A stretch of DNA of 62,546 nucleotides from positions 1-62,546 of the forward strand of contig JACJNV010000363.1 of the NCBI GenBank assembly GCA_014695175.1, in the 5' to 3' direction. Shown here piece by piece: positions 15,644 to 24,466 of this stretch (its first letter is position 1; each line of letters starts with the position of its first letter). Below the pieces are notes generated by a model. The model saw nothing but the letters and a program-made list of their open reading frames with translations, ran no database searches and was not told the DNA's origin. Position numbers and translations under genes: made by a program. This stretch comes from Microcoleus sp. FACHB-DQ6. GTDB lineage: Bacteria > Cyanobacteriota > Cyanobacteriia > Cyanobacteriales > Microcoleaceae.

Positions 15644-15708
15644 ATTGCTTTTTCGAGTTATCCTATTGTAGTAGCTACGAACAAGAATCGTTCTCAAAAT
15701 CTCTAATT

Positions 15709-16428
15709 ATGCTAGAAGTGCAAGACTTGGCTGTCAATTATCGCGGAATTTCGGCCCTCAACAGCGTGAATTTCCAGTTAGATCCCGGACAATTAACCGG
15801 TGTGTTCGGCCCCAACGGCGCGGGGAAAAGCACGATGGTGAAAGCGATGCTGGGATTGATCCCGGCCTGTCGGGGTTTGGTGAAATATCAGGGACGGCTG
15901 CTGAAGGAACAGTTGTCGCGGGTGGCTTATGTGCCGCAGCGATCGCAAATTGACTGGGATTATCCGATGACGGTGTGGAATGCGGTGATGATGGCGCGAA
16001 CTGTCCAGACTGGTTGGTTTCGCAGCCCCTCGAAGCAGTCGCAAGAATTGGTGAAAGCGGCTTTGCTGCGGGTGGGAATGTGGGATTTGCGCGATCGGCA
16101 AATTGGCGAACTGTCTGGCGGACAGCAGCAGCGAATTTTCTTAGCAAGGTCGATCGCCCAACAAGCCGATTTATTCTTTTTCGACGAACCTTTTAACGCG
16201 ATCGACAAAGCAACAGAAGAGATTATTTTTGATATTTTTGCCGAACTCAAAGCAGAAAATAAAACATTGTTAGTAATCAGCCACGATTTAGGCGAAACTT
16301 TAAAACTGTACGACAATTTATTATTGTTAAATAAGCAGTTAATTGCAACTGGTTCCTGCGGGGAAGTGCTCACCGCTGCTAATATTCAAAAAGCCTATGG
16401 ATACGATTTAAGTTTTGTGACTGCATAA
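15709..16428 (+). CDS. znuC: Zinc ABC transporter ATP-binding protein ZnuC
   Basis: This 239-aa ABC ATPase has Walker A GPNGAGKST (34-42), Q-loop VPQRSQIDWDYP (about 75-86), signature LSGGQQQR (135-142), Walker B LFFFDEP (155-161) and switch His in LLVISHDLG. The QRSQIDWDYP motif is typical of Mn/Zn-importer ATPases. It powers uptake with ZnuB. The ATG at 15709 gives the standard N-terminus MLEVQDLAV. It is divergent from znuA and 99 bp upstream of znuB on the same strand; the gap contains a short interspersed repeat with CCGATGAACGCAAATTAACG. Confidence 0.94.
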   Translation: MLEVQDLAVNYRGISALNSVNFQLDPGQLTGVFGPNGAGKSTMVKAMLGLIPACRGLVKYQGRLLKEQLSRVAYVPQRSQIDWDYPMTVWNAVMMARTVQTGWFRSPSKQSQELVKAALLRVGMWDLRDRQIGELSGGQQQRIFLARSIAQQADLFFFDEPFNAIDKATEEIIFDIFAELKAENKTLLVISHDLGETLKLYDNLLLLNKQLIATGSCGEVLTAANIQKAYGYDLSFVTA

Positions 16429-16527
16429 GGGCAAGAAATCTTTTCAACCGCCGATGAACGCAAATTAACGCAGATAATAATTTTATATCGGCGTTTCAAA
16501 AATAAGATTATTGATGTAAGTAATTCA

Positions 16528-17364
16528 ATGCTAAACCTACTAATGGAACCCCTAAAATTTGAGTTCATGCGAAATGCGATCGCCGTTGGCATTTTGCTAG
16601 GAATTCTCTGCGCCGTTGTTGGCTCCTATTTAATTGTACAGCAAATGGGAATGATGATTGACATGATTGCCCATTCAGTATTAGCAGGATTGCCGGTGGC
16701 TTTTTCTTTAGGTTTCAATATTTCGATCGGCGCGTTTATATCGGGAATTATCAGCGCGGTAATTATGGCGTGGATTCAATCACAATCTCGTCTAAAGATA
16801 GATGCTGTGATGGCATTAATTTTATCTACATTCTTAGCAATTAGCGTCACGCTGATTAGCCTATTGCGGACAACCAAATTAGACCTAGACGGGTTTTTGT
16901 TCGGGAATATCTTGTCAGTTGCACCTGGTGACGTGCAGCAGACTTTTGTCATAACTTTGATTATTTTGGTAGCTGTTAAACTCCTTTACAAAGAATTGCT
17001 ATTTTATACTTTTGACCCCCTGGGGGCGCAAGCGTCCGGTTTACCTGTCAACTGGATTTATTTGGGGATGATTTCGGCGATTACGCTGACGATTGTTGCG
17101 AGTTTGCAAACTGTGGGGGCGCTGTTAGTAATTTCTCTGTTAATCGGGCCGGGAATGACGGCGTATTTGTTGGTAAAAGAGCTACATTTAATGATGGGAT
17201 TAGGAGCAATTATTGGGATTACAGCTAGCGTGACTGGTATGTATCTCAGCTATTATTGGAATATGCCCTCTGGTGCGGCAATTGTATTAGTTGTTTTTGG
17301 GTTATTTTTAGTAGCTTTGCTGTTCAGTCCCAGTCAAGGGATTTTGACAAGAAAGAGAGGATAA
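16528..17364 (+). CDS. znuB: Zinc ABC transporter permease ZnuB
   Basis: This 278-aa polytopic inner-membrane protein of the ABC-3 (ZnuB/MntB) family begins MEPLKFEFMRNAIAVGILLG. About eight hydrophobic segments follow, including LCAVVGSYLIVQQMGMM, ISAVIMAWIQ, LILSTFLAISVTLISLL and VGALLVISLLIGPGMTAYLL. The last of these contains the family-typical GALLV..LL..P..TA pattern. It forms the translocation path with ZnuC and receives zinc from ZnuA. ATG 16528 is used; an internal ATG at 16543 would also fit. Confidence 0.93.
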   Translation: MLNLLMEPLKFEFMRNAIAVGILLGILCAVVGSYLIVQQMGMMIDMIAHSVLAGLPVAFSLGFNISIGAFISGIISAVIMAWIQSQSRLKIDAVMALILSTFLAISVTLISLLRTTKLDLDGFLFGNILSVAPGDVQQTFVITLIILVAVKLLYKELLFYTFDPLGAQASGLPVNWIYLGMISAITLTIVASLQTVGALLVISLLIGPGMTAYLLVKELHLMMGLGAIIGITASVTGMYLSYYWNMPSGAAIVLVVFGLFLVALLFSPSQGILTRKRG

Positions 17365-17528
17365 CACTCCTGGACGCACAGGCTCTATCTGTTGTGCCTT
17401 TTTTACGCTTACTTACGCAAAAAGTAATTTAACGCCCTACTTATAACAGCTTGCTGGGATCGATCCCCGTAGGGACGCGGTAATGCCTAAGTCCCTACAA
17501 GGGCTACATATAGACGCACTTCGACGCT

Positions 17529-17596
17529 CAGAAACCGGGTTTTTTACTGGATATGCGGTCTGCAACGAAGTAGACGCTCGAAAAACCCGGTTTCTG
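17529..17596. terminator. Inverted-repeat hairpin between convergent znuB and WD40 genes
   Basis: CAGAAACCGGGTTTTT (from 17529) is the reverse complement of AAAAACCCGGTTTCTG (17581-17596). With T-runs on each strand it may end transcription in both directions. The same AGAAACCCGGTTTCT module recurs at 45968 and 61543, so it also belongs to a dispersed repeat family. The rest of 17365-17664 holds no gene. Confidence 0.55.
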
Positions 17597-17664
17597 GGCA
17601 CCCGTGGGTAAGTCCTAAACTTTTCAATTGTTTATGTTTTGGTCAAACGGGTGCGTATGCGAAC

Positions 17665-18753
17665 TTAGCGCCGCCCGAAGCCTTTGCCGCGCATAGACTT
17701 TGACCAAACCAGCAATTCGCCACCACCACCGCCGGCCGCGAGAAATTGACCATCGGGATGCCATGCGAGACAGGAAAAACCGCCCTCTGCACCTTTTAGA
17801 ATTTGCAGCAATTGTTCTGCTTCGTACCACAAACAAACTTGACCGTCTGCGGATGCGGAAGCTAATAAAAATGTGGTAGGTTCAAAGGCGATCGCATTTA
17901 CCACATTTTCATGCACTTCTAACGCCCAACCTTCCCAACCGACTCTTTCATCAGCGTCTCTTTCCCAGACAGAAATGCCTTGAGAACTCGAAGCCGCTAA
18001 CAAAGGCGCACCCAAGGAATTAGTTTTATCAGACCAAGCTAACTCCCGAACTTTCCCGGGAAAACCCTGCATTACCCACGGTTGAGAACTGCCCCATTCA
18101 TTAACAATTAGGGTGTTGTCCATATTGCCGCAAGCTAAATATTGCCCTGACGTATCCCAAGAAATTGCACCTGTTGCAGACGGTACTGACAAGACGTGCG
18201 GGTCTTCGTCCCAGTCTTCGCCGTTCCAAACTTTGACGCCTTGATAGCCGCTAACTGCCAGATATTTAACAACAGGATGCCATGCTAAATCGAGGATAGA
18301 TGATGAGTCGAAATTCAGCGTTACTTCAACAACATCCTCCTCAGCATTCCAGACTTGAACGCAGCGGCCCATACTGAAAGCTAACTGATTGCAGTTGGGA
18401 CTCCAAGCTAACTTGTCAACCCAGATGCGCTGGTTATCCAAATCAGCAATTAATTCGCCCGAATCGGCGCGCCAAATTCGCACTTTTCCGTCTTGTCCGC
18501 CAGCAGCTAGGAATTGACTGTCGGAGGAAAAAGACAAGCAATCGGCTGATTTATCCGTGGCAGTTTGTAGCGGTTGCAAGGACAATTCATTAACTGCCCC
18601 TACTTTCGCCAGCATCACTTCGCCCGCAGCGGAACAGACTGCTAAAGTTTTGCCGTCCGGCGACCAAGTAACAGCAGTTACGTAGTCAGACAGCATTTTT
18701 TTAGCGTGAAATTGCAGGGTTAGTTCACTTTTATTTGTCTTTTTGTTACCCAT
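17665..18753 (-). CDS. WD40 repeat protein
   Basis: This 362-aa protein is built almost entirely of WD40 repeats. About seven units are recognisable by motifs such as VTAVTWSPDGKTLAVCSAAGEV, CLSFSSDSQFLAAGGQDGKVRIWRA, KLAWSPNCNQLAF, DLAWHPVVKYLAVSGYQGVKVW, AISWDTSGQYLACG, AIAFEPTTFLLASASADGQVCLWY and CLAWHPDGQFLAAGGGGGELLVW, consistent with one seven-bladed propeller. There is no signal peptide, so it is probably cytosolic. It lies downstream of a Zur-box COG0523 GTPase on the same strand, separated by 345 bp of tandem hairpins. Co-regulation by zinc is possible but unproven. A scaffold role is likely; the partner is unknown. Confidence 0.88.
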   Translation of the reverse strand: MGNKKTNKSELTLQFHAKKMLSDYVTAVTWSPDGKTLAVCSAAGEVMLAKVGAVNELSLQPLQTATDKSADCLSFSSDSQFLAAGGQDGKVRIWRADSGELIADLDNQRIWVDKLAWSPNCNQLAFSMGRCVQVWNAEEDVVEVTLNFDSSSILDLAWHPVVKYLAVSGYQGVKVWNGEDWDEDPHVLSVPSATGAISWDTSGQYLACGNMDNTLIVNEWGSSQPWVMQGFPGKVRELAWSDKTNSLGAPLLAASSSQGISVWERDADERVGWEGWALEVHENVVNAIAFEPTTFLLASASADGQVCLWYEAEQLLQILKGAEGGFSCLAWHPDGQFLAAGGGGGELLVWSKSMRGKGFGRR

Positions 18754-18764
18754 ATTTATTGAAT

Positions 18765-19098
18765 CTGAGATGTTGCACTCTTCTTAAGAACGGGCAAGAT
18801 GCCCGTGCCACAAGAAATGAATTTTCTTCTTGTGGAACAGGCATCTTGCCTGTTCCCTTCCACAAAAGATGAATTTTCTTCTTGTGGAACAGGCATCTTG
18901 CCTGTTCCCTTCCACAAGAGATGAATTTTCTTCTTGTGGAACAGGCATCTTGCCTGTTCCCTTCCACAAGAGATGAATTTTCTTCTTGTGGAACAGGCAT
19001 CTTGCCTGTTCCCTTCCACAAGAAATGAATTTTCTTCTTGTGGAACAGGCATCTTGCCTGTTCCTAAAAGGCTTATTAAAAATGTTTCAAGATGTCAG
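18765..19098. repeat. MITE-like element with 52-bp tandem hairpin units, copy 2
   Basis: It is bounded by CTGAGATGTTGCAC on the left and, inverted, CTGACATCTTG on the right. The right end abuts the stop codon of the COG0523 gene. Inside, a 52-bp unit is repeated about five times, the unit starts lying at 18819, 18871, 18923, 18975 and 19027. Each unit folds on itself: CTTGTGG...CCACAAG flanks GGAACAGGCATCTTGCCTG. The first, degenerate unit uses CGGGCAAGATGCCCG instead. Short open frames across it are artefacts of the repeat. Confidence 0.85.
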
Positions 19099-20070
19099 TT
19101 AAACCAGGCATTTACGGAAATCCTCTCGCAATTGATTTTCGTTTAAGTCGCGACCGATGAATACAAGCTCGTTTTTCGGAGTTTCTGTAGCCTTCCAAGG
19201 TCGATCCGGTCTGCCATCGAACAGCATATGCACTCCTTGAAAAACAAATCTGTTGTTTTCTCCGGCCATATTCAAAATGCCTTTGCTCCGAAAGATATTC
19301 GTGCCTTGAGTCCGCAACAATTCCTCAATCCAATCGCTAAATTTGTTGCCGTCAATAGCACCGGATTCTACTATTGCTACGGAAGTTACTGTTTCGTCGT
19401 GTTCGTGAGTGTGTTCGCCCAAAAAGTCTGGTTCGATTTCTAATGCCCGGTTCAAATCAAATGCTTTGACGCCCAACAAAGCATCCATTTGTAATTCAGC
19501 GTTGTGAGTACGGTAAATTTTTGCCATTGCATTCATGGCGCGAATTCGCTTTTCTAATTCTGCTAATTCTTCGTCAGTCACTAAATCAGTTTTGTTGAGC
19601 AAAACTACATCAGCAAATGCAATTTGTTCTTGAGCTTCGTCAGCGTCCCAGTGCTGCCAGATGTGCTTGGCATCAACTACCGTGACAACTGCATCTAGCA
19701 GTAATGTGTCCCGCATATCTTCGTCTACAAAAAATGTTTGAATTACGGGTGCGGGGTCGGCTAAACCTGTGGTTTCGATGACTATGTGATCGAATTTGTC
19801 TCGGCGCTTCATTAAGTTACCGATAATCCGAATTAAATCGCCTCGGACTGTACAGCAAATGCAGCCGTTGTTCATCTCGAAAATTTCTTCGTCGGCATCA
19901 ATTATCAGTTGGTTGTCGATGCCTACTTCGCCGAACTCGTTGACGATGACTGCAACTTTTTTGCCGTGTTCCTCTGTTAAAATGCGGTTCAGTAGCGTAG
20001 TTTTGCCTGCACCTAAATAGCCTGTGAGAACGGTAACAGGAACTGATTCGATCGCCCCAGCACTCACCAT
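19099..20070 (-). CDS. COG0523 (CobW/ZNG1-like) GTPase, Zur-type
   Basis: This 323-aa G3E GTPase has the P-loop GYLGAGKTT (17-25), the CxCC metal motif NGCICCTV (Cys70, 72, 73), NKTDLV (guanine specificity) and the C-terminal CobW_C domain with RSKGILNMAGE. A His/acid stretch GEHTHEHDE lies between the domains. COG0523 proteins with CxCC motifs act as metallochaperones. A Zur-like box 24 bases upstream argues for a zinc-deficiency role rather than cobalamin. It is followed by the repeat array and the WD40 gene. Confidence 0.9.
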   Translation of the reverse strand: MVSAGAIESVPVTVLTGYLGAGKTTLLNRILTEEHGKKVAVIVNEFGEVGIDNQLIIDADEEIFEMNNGCICCTVRGDLIRIIGNLMKRRDKFDHIVIETTGLADPAPVIQTFFVDEDMRDTLLLDAVVTVVDAKHIWQHWDADEAQEQIAFADVVLLNKTDLVTDEELAELEKRIRAMNAMAKIYRTHNAELQMDALLGVKAFDLNRALEIEPDFLGEHTHEHDETVTSVAIVESGAIDGNKFSDWIEELLRTQGTNIFRSKGILNMAGENNRFVFQGVHMLFDGRPDRPWKATETPKNELVFIGRDLNENQLREDFRKCLV

Positions 20071-20094
20071 ACTTGACCTCGATTATTATACAAT

Positions 20095-20107
20095 GATAAC
20101 CATTATC
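20095..20107. promoter_or_regulatory. Zur-like box upstream of the COG0523 GTPase
   Basis: GATAACCATTATC fits the TGATAATnATTATCA type of cyanobacterial Zur box at nearly every position, lies 24 bases before the ATG, and is flanked by T on the left and GTTAT on the right. Confidence 0.72.
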
Positions 20108-20180
20108 GTTATTCTACACCAGACTTGGTGGCAGTGACCCCAATATTAAATAATGTTAATAAATTGTTCGTGAGAGCTTG

Positions 20181-20241
20181 GAGGGGCGAGTTTTACCAAT
20201 AAAATTTGCTGCAATTCAAAATATCGATAAACCCGCCCCTC
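20181..20241. repeat. Inverted repeat with GAGGGGCGAGTTT arms
   Basis: GAGGGGCGAGTTTTA answers TAAACCCGCCCCTC at 20228-20241. It is the same arm family as 13055-13111 but has an unrelated loop. It lies between the two COG0523 genes. Confidence 0.55.
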
Positions 20242-20252
20242 TCAGATGACAA

Positions 20253-21287
20253 TTAATTGTTAATCATAGCTGCAATTCGATCGCGCTCTAACTCTCGACC
20301 GATCAGCACTAATTTGGTTTGGCGGAGTTCCGAAGGTTGCCAAGGGCGATCGTAAAAATATTCTATGCGCGAGCCCACACCTTGCAACACCATCCTCATC
20401 GGTTTCTTGGGAACCGCCACAAACCCTTTAATCCGATAGATTTCCTCCTGCTGCATCAAGGATTGCAGTTTTTTCACCAAAGCTTCAGGTTCAAATTCGC
20501 GATCGGCAATAAAGAAAGTCGAGTTAATATCATCATCGTGTTCGTGTTCCTCCTCAGCATCGTGGTGACTCGGACGAGACTCCAAATCATCCTCAACCGC
20601 CGCATTAAATCCCATTAGCACATCGGGGTTAATTTCGCCACCTTTGCAGGGCACAATTTTCACACTCGGACGCAACTCTTGTTGCAACCAGCTTTGGACT
20701 TTCTGGTGAGTTTCAGCATCTACGCGATCGACCTTCGTTAAAAGTACCATATCGGCACAGGCTAACTGGTCTTCAAACAATTCCTCGATCGGAGTTTCGT
20801 GATCTAAACTAGAATCAGCCTGCCGCTGTGCCATCAAAGCATCGATATCACCGACAAAAGTACCGCTAGCAACAGCTTCGCAATCGACAACAGCAACAAC
20901 ACCGTCTACTGTAGCACCCGTGCGAATTTCCGGCCAGCGGAAAGCTTGAATCAAAGGTTTAGGAAGTGCGAGGCCCGAAGTCTCAATTAAAATACAATCA
21001 ATTTGTTCTCGGCGCTTCAACAATTCCTGCATAGTCGGCAAGAATTCCTCTTGAACAGTGCAGCAAAGACAACCATTTGTTAGTTCAACAATATTGCTGC
21101 TGACATTTTCTTCTTCGTCGCAAACTTGGCAATCGCGCAGCAGTTCTCCGTCAATCCCGATTTCGCCAAATTCGTTCACCAGAACAGCGATGCGGCGACC
21201 TTGATTATTTTGCAATAAGTGGCGAATTAAGGTAGTTTTGCCGCTACCGAGAAAACCAGTGATGACAGTAACAGGAATTTTGTGCAT
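20253..21287 (-). CDS. cobW: CobW-type COG0523 GTPase (cobalamin-linked)
   Basis: This 344-aa G3E GTPase has P-loop GFLGSGKTT (11-19), NGCLCCTV with Cys73, 75 and 76, TKVDRVD (specificity motif) and a C-terminal CobW_C domain with RIKGFVAVPKKPMR. An extra Cys pair (DCQVCDEEE) and a His/Asp-rich linker (SHHDAEEEHEHDDD) offer further metal ligands. The next gene upstream on the same strand is a DUF1636 protein preceded by a cobalamin riboswitch. I therefore assign it to the cobalt/B12 branch, unlike the Zur-box paralogue 180 bp downstream. A 263-bp gap with a foldback element separates it from the DUF1636 gene, so shared transcription is inferred only. Confidence 0.88.
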   Translation of the reverse strand: MHKIPVTVITGFLGSGKTTLIRHLLQNNQGRRIAVLVNEFGEIGIDGELLRDCQVCDEEENVSSNIVELTNGCLCCTVQEEFLPTMQELLKRREQIDCILIETSGLALPKPLIQAFRWPEIRTGATVDGVVAVVDCEAVASGTFVGDIDALMAQRQADSSLDHETPIEELFEDQLACADMVLLTKVDRVDAETHQKVQSWLQQELRPSVKIVPCKGGEINPDVLMGFNAAVEDDLESRPSHHDAEEEHEHDDDINSTFFIADREFEPEALVKKLQSLMQQEEIYRIKGFVAVPKKPMRMVLQGVGSRIEYFYDRPWQPSELRQTKLVLIGRELERDRIAAMINN

Positions 21288-21370
21288 TGATAATTTAGTT
21301 GTTGTAGTGTGATTGAATATCTTTCAATTTTGGGTCAGTCAATTGCTGACAGGAAACTCGTTAAACCCAC

Positions 21371-21501
21371 AGTCCGGCAGGGGTTTAAACCCCTGCCTCA
21401 AAGCGAAAGTCCTCTCAAGAGGACTAATGAGTTTAAAATTTTTATTCTCAGTCCTCTTTAGAGGACTTTCGCTATTAGCCAGGGACTTAAGTCCCTGGCG
21501 G
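21371..21501. repeat. Foldback element with two hairpins per arm
   Basis: The left arm has CAGGGGTTTAAACCCCTG (21378-21395) and AGTCCTCTCAAGAGGACT (21408-21425). The right arm carries them inverted as AGTCCTCTTTAGAGGACT (21450-21467) and CCAGGGACTTAAGTCCCTGG (21479-21498). The arms also pair with each other. It lies between the DUF1636 and cobW genes. Confidence 0.7.
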
Positions 21502-21550
21502 ATTAGTGGCCTTAGTTATCGCCGATGGGCAAAGCCTGGAAGGAAAGAGC

Positions 21551-21961
21551 TTAATTTCCCAGCGGAGGAATCTTTGCTAAAACACCTTTTTTCAGAGCTT
21601 GAGGACGCTCAGACCAAGGCAACAAACCGTCCGGTTTAGCATAGTATTGACCCGCGCATTCGAGTACAGCCTCAATACTTTCTGACTCATTTGCTGGTAA
21701 ATCACCAAACAGATAAGTGTACTTTCCAACAGCAGCAAAAGACACCGCACAAGAGTGACTGCAAGCACTCATGCACTCAACCTCTTGAATCTCAAATTTA
21801 TCAGAAAACTCCCAATCTTTAGCGAGTTGCGACAAATTTTCCATGAATTGTTGACCGCCGCTTTTGCCTTCGCGCTTGCCGTTTTTCCAAACACTAGCGC
21901 AAGCAGTGCAAACAAATAGACTGTGCTTTGTGCGTACAGCCGTGTTAATTCCATCCATCAT
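21551..21961 (-). CDS. DUF1636 family metal-binding protein
   Basis: This 136-aa protein matches DUF1636. An N-terminal FVCTACASVWKNG (Cys18, Cys21) and a central EVECMSACSHSCAVSF cluster give about five cysteines with the layout of a 2Fe-2S ferredoxin-like or metal-binding site. YTYLFGDLP and the C-terminal SERPQALKKGVLAKIPP are also family-typical. DUF1636 genes commonly accompany cobalt/cobalamin genes. Here a cobalamin riboswitch lies immediately upstream, which supports B12-dependent repression. Two consecutive ATGs (21961, 21958) follow a GAGG motif; either may be used. The biochemical role is unknown. Confidence 0.86.
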   Translation of the reverse strand: MMDGINTAVRTKHSLFVCTACASVWKNGKREGKSGGQQFMENLSQLAKDWEFSDKFEIQEVECMSACSHSCAVSFAAVGKYTYLFGDLPANESESIEAVLECAGQYYAKPDGLLPWSERPQALKKGVLAKIPPLGN

Positions 21962-21997
21962 CCGTACCTCGCAGATGCGTTCAAAAGTGAGTTAGAT

Positions 21998-22122
<125 letters not shown>

Positions 22123-22187
22123 TCACATCATACCGCACTTGCCGCCTTTTTGGAAAAAAGTTATGTTGGTAACGTCAATCCATCAAA

Positions 22188-22376
22188 AAAAAAATAACTC
22201 TTTGTGGAACAGGCATCTTGCCTGTTGCTGACAGGATATAACCCCACAAAAAAAAATAACTCTTTGTGGAACAGGCATCTTGCCTGTTGCTGACAGGATA
22301 GAAACCCATCCCCAAAAAATTCCCTGTTTGTGTAACAGGCATCTTGCCTGTTAATGACGGGCTAGAAGCCCATCCC
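22188..22376. repeat. Three tandem copies of a palindromic unit
   Basis: AACAGGCATCTTGCCTGTT occurs at 22208-22226, 22270-22288 and 22334-22352, spaced by 62 and 64 bases. Each is followed by a GACAGGATA or GACGGGCTA motif and an A-rich stretch. It shares the palindrome, but not the flanks, with the array at 18765-19098. It occupies the DNA between the riboswitch and the kinase gene. Confidence 0.8.
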
Positions 22377-22399
22377 ACAAGAACATTACTACAAACTAT

Positions 22400-24379
22400 A
22401 TGAACGCCTTCCCCGATTTGTCCACTCACGGCTATCAGATTGAAAAAGAACTCGGACACAACAGTCTCGGCGGCCGAGTTACATACTTAGCGAAAAATAC
22501 GAATACTCAAAAATTAGTTGTAATTAAGCAATTTCAATTTGCCCAATTAGGTGCTAGCTGGACAGAATACGAAGCTTACGAACAAGAAATTAAAGTTTTG
22601 CAAAAACTGGATTTTCCGGGCATTCCCCGTTATCTCGATTCTTTTCAAACTGACAGCGGTTTCTGCATGGTGCAGGAATACAAAAATGCCGAATCTGCTG
22701 TCGCGCGGACTTTTTCGCCGCCGGATATCAAGCAAATTGCAATCGCCACTTTAGAGATTTTAGTTGACCTGCAAGCTCAGAAACCGCCGATAATTCACCG
22801 CGACATTAAGCCAGAAAACTTGTTAATAGATGACGAACTCAAGGTTTATTTAGTAGATTTCGGTTTTGCTCGGCTAGGAGGTGGAAATATCGCGGCTAGC
22901 AGCGTCGTCAAAGGCACGATGGGATTCATGCCACCGGAACAAATGTTCAACCGAGAATTAACCAAAGCCTCGGATCTTTACGGCTTGGGGATAACGCTGA
23001 TTTGCTTGTTAACTGGTACGAAATCTGCGGATGTCGGCAACTTGATCGATGCTAATTATAGCATTCATTATCGGCATTTAGTACCGCCGTTGCAGCAGGG
23101 TTGGATGAACTGGCTGGAAAGGATGGTAGCACCGAGACTGCAAGACCGATACAAGTCAGCGGCTGATGCTTTAGCCGTTCTGCAATCTCTCGATGTTACC
23201 CGCTTGCCGAAAGTCAGAAGTAATCGCGATCGCCTGGAATTAACCGCTACAGAATTGGGAGAAACAATAAAAGAAATAATCGAAATTAGCAACCCAATTC
23301 CAGATACAATGCTTGCGGGCCGATGGGAAGTTGCCGCCCATCCGAACGACCCGCCACACACACCTTACGACCACCATTGGATCTCGTTTGAGCCGCAGAA
23401 ATTTGATAGCAATAATGTTGCTTGCCAAATCCTAGTTGATACCAAACAATTGCTGGCAAGTCAAGCTTATGAGCGCTATATAATCTTGCATACTAATTCT
23501 GACCCCGACACTTATAAACTCAAAATCAAAGTCACAACAGCTCCCCTCCCTATACCAGAACTAACTACTTTATTGTCTAAAGGCAACCTGATTTTTATCT
23601 GCTGCTTGGTGTTATTCGGCTTTCTCTTTAACAGGGGCGACGCCTATGACATTGCTTTCGGTATTATTATGAGCTTAGTCTATGGATTTGCAGTTGCTGA
23701 AATCACGCTCTTAGCCGAATCAAATGGAAATAAAAAAACTTGGGTAGGAGGATTATTTGGAGCGCTAATAGGATTAATTTTATTATATTTTTTGGGTCGG
23801 TCTGTTTTTATTGAACTTGTTGGTAATTTCCCCAAATCGAACAATACAATTCTATCAATTGCTGCCTCGCTCTGGATGGTAATTGCGCCGATATTCTTTA
23901 GTTTATGTGGAGCTGCACTTGGAAGTATGATGAATAGGGCTTTGGCTATGACTCTGGCTATTATCCTGCAATTTTTATTATTTGCATTGGTTATTCTCGG
24001 GGCAATGATCGAGGGTGAGGGTTCCTGGTCCGCATTTTTTATTTTGCTAACCAATTGGTGTTGCATGATAGTTTATACGATTTTTCATAATCCGATTGAC
24101 GAGCAGACTACCCTGAGAAGAATTATTAACATAGATCTCAACAAAAGAAAATTTCTATTTTCTGGATTTTGTACTAGCTTGCTAGTAGCATTTCGACTGT
24201 TTTTAAACGTTGTCACTCAACGAGAATGGGTTGAACCAATGGAAATAGTAGCTGTAGGAGGAGCGACAATCGCCTCTTTAGCTGTCACGGCTATTCCATT
24301 ACTTGAGATGATTGTTTTTAAGCCGAAGAGAATTATTGCTAATTATCGCAAATTACAAGCAAGTTTAATTAAACCTTAA
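22400..24379 (+). CDS. Membrane-anchored Ser/Thr protein kinase
   Basis: This 659-aa protein has an N-terminal Hanks-type kinase domain (about 12-275). Visible residues are the Gly-rich loop LGHNSLGGRV, beta3 Lys43 (VVIKQF), HRDIKPEN (133-140) with catalytic Asp135, DFG (153-155) and GTMGFMPPEQ in the activation segment. All are intact, so it should be active. After a linker domain of about 110 residues the C-terminal half has six or more hydrophobic segments (for example LIFICCLVLFGFLF and ITLLAESNGN..VGGLFGALIGLILLYFLG), an integral membrane region of unknown function. It is followed by a paralogue at 24467. No clear Shine-Dalgarno. Confidence 0.9.
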   Translation: MNAFPDLSTHGYQIEKELGHNSLGGRVTYLAKNTNTQKLVVIKQFQFAQLGASWTEYEAYEQEIKVLQKLDFPGIPRYLDSFQTDSGFCMVQEYKNAESAVARTFSPPDIKQIAIATLEILVDLQAQKPPIIHRDIKPENLLIDDELKVYLVDFGFARLGGGNIAASSVVKGTMGFMPPEQMFNRELTKASDLYGLGITLICLLTGTKSADVGNLIDANYSIHYRHLVPPLQQGWMNWLERMVAPRLQDRYKSAADALAVLQSLDVTRLPKVRSNRDRLELTATELGETIKEIIEISNPIPDTMLAGRWEVAAHPNDPPHTPYDHHWISFEPQKFDSNNVACQILVDTKQLLASQAYERYIILHTNSDPDTYKLKIKVTTAPLPIPELTTLLSKGNLIFICCLVLFGFLFNRGDAYDIAFGIIMSLVYGFAVAEITLLAESNGNKKTWVGGLFGALIGLILLYFLGRSVFIELVGNFPKSNNTILSIAASLWMVIAPIFFSLCGAALGSMMNRALAMTLAIILQFLLFALVILGAMIEGEGSWSAFFILLTNWCCMIVYTIFHNPIDEQTTLRRIINIDLNKRKFLFSGFCTSLLVAFRLFLNVVTQREWVEPMEIVAVGGATIASLAVTAIPLLEMIVFKPKRIIANYRKLQASLIKP

Positions 24380-24466
24380 ATAATTGCTCGCTTGTTTTAC
24401 TGATTTTTTGAGGACTGAAGTCCTTACTACAAACCTTTTTGGAACTGAAGTTGTGATTGCCAAGCT

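Noticed and set aside
18765..19064. A CRISPR-like array
   Set aside because: The 52-bp units are directly adjacent with no unique spacers, each unit is itself a hairpin, and no cas genes are nearby.
18746..19146. Several open frames on both strands over the repeat array (peptides with GKMPVPQ, RQDACST, ARCLFHKK)
   Set aside because: They are translations of the 52-bp palindromic unit in different frames and have no protein-like composition.
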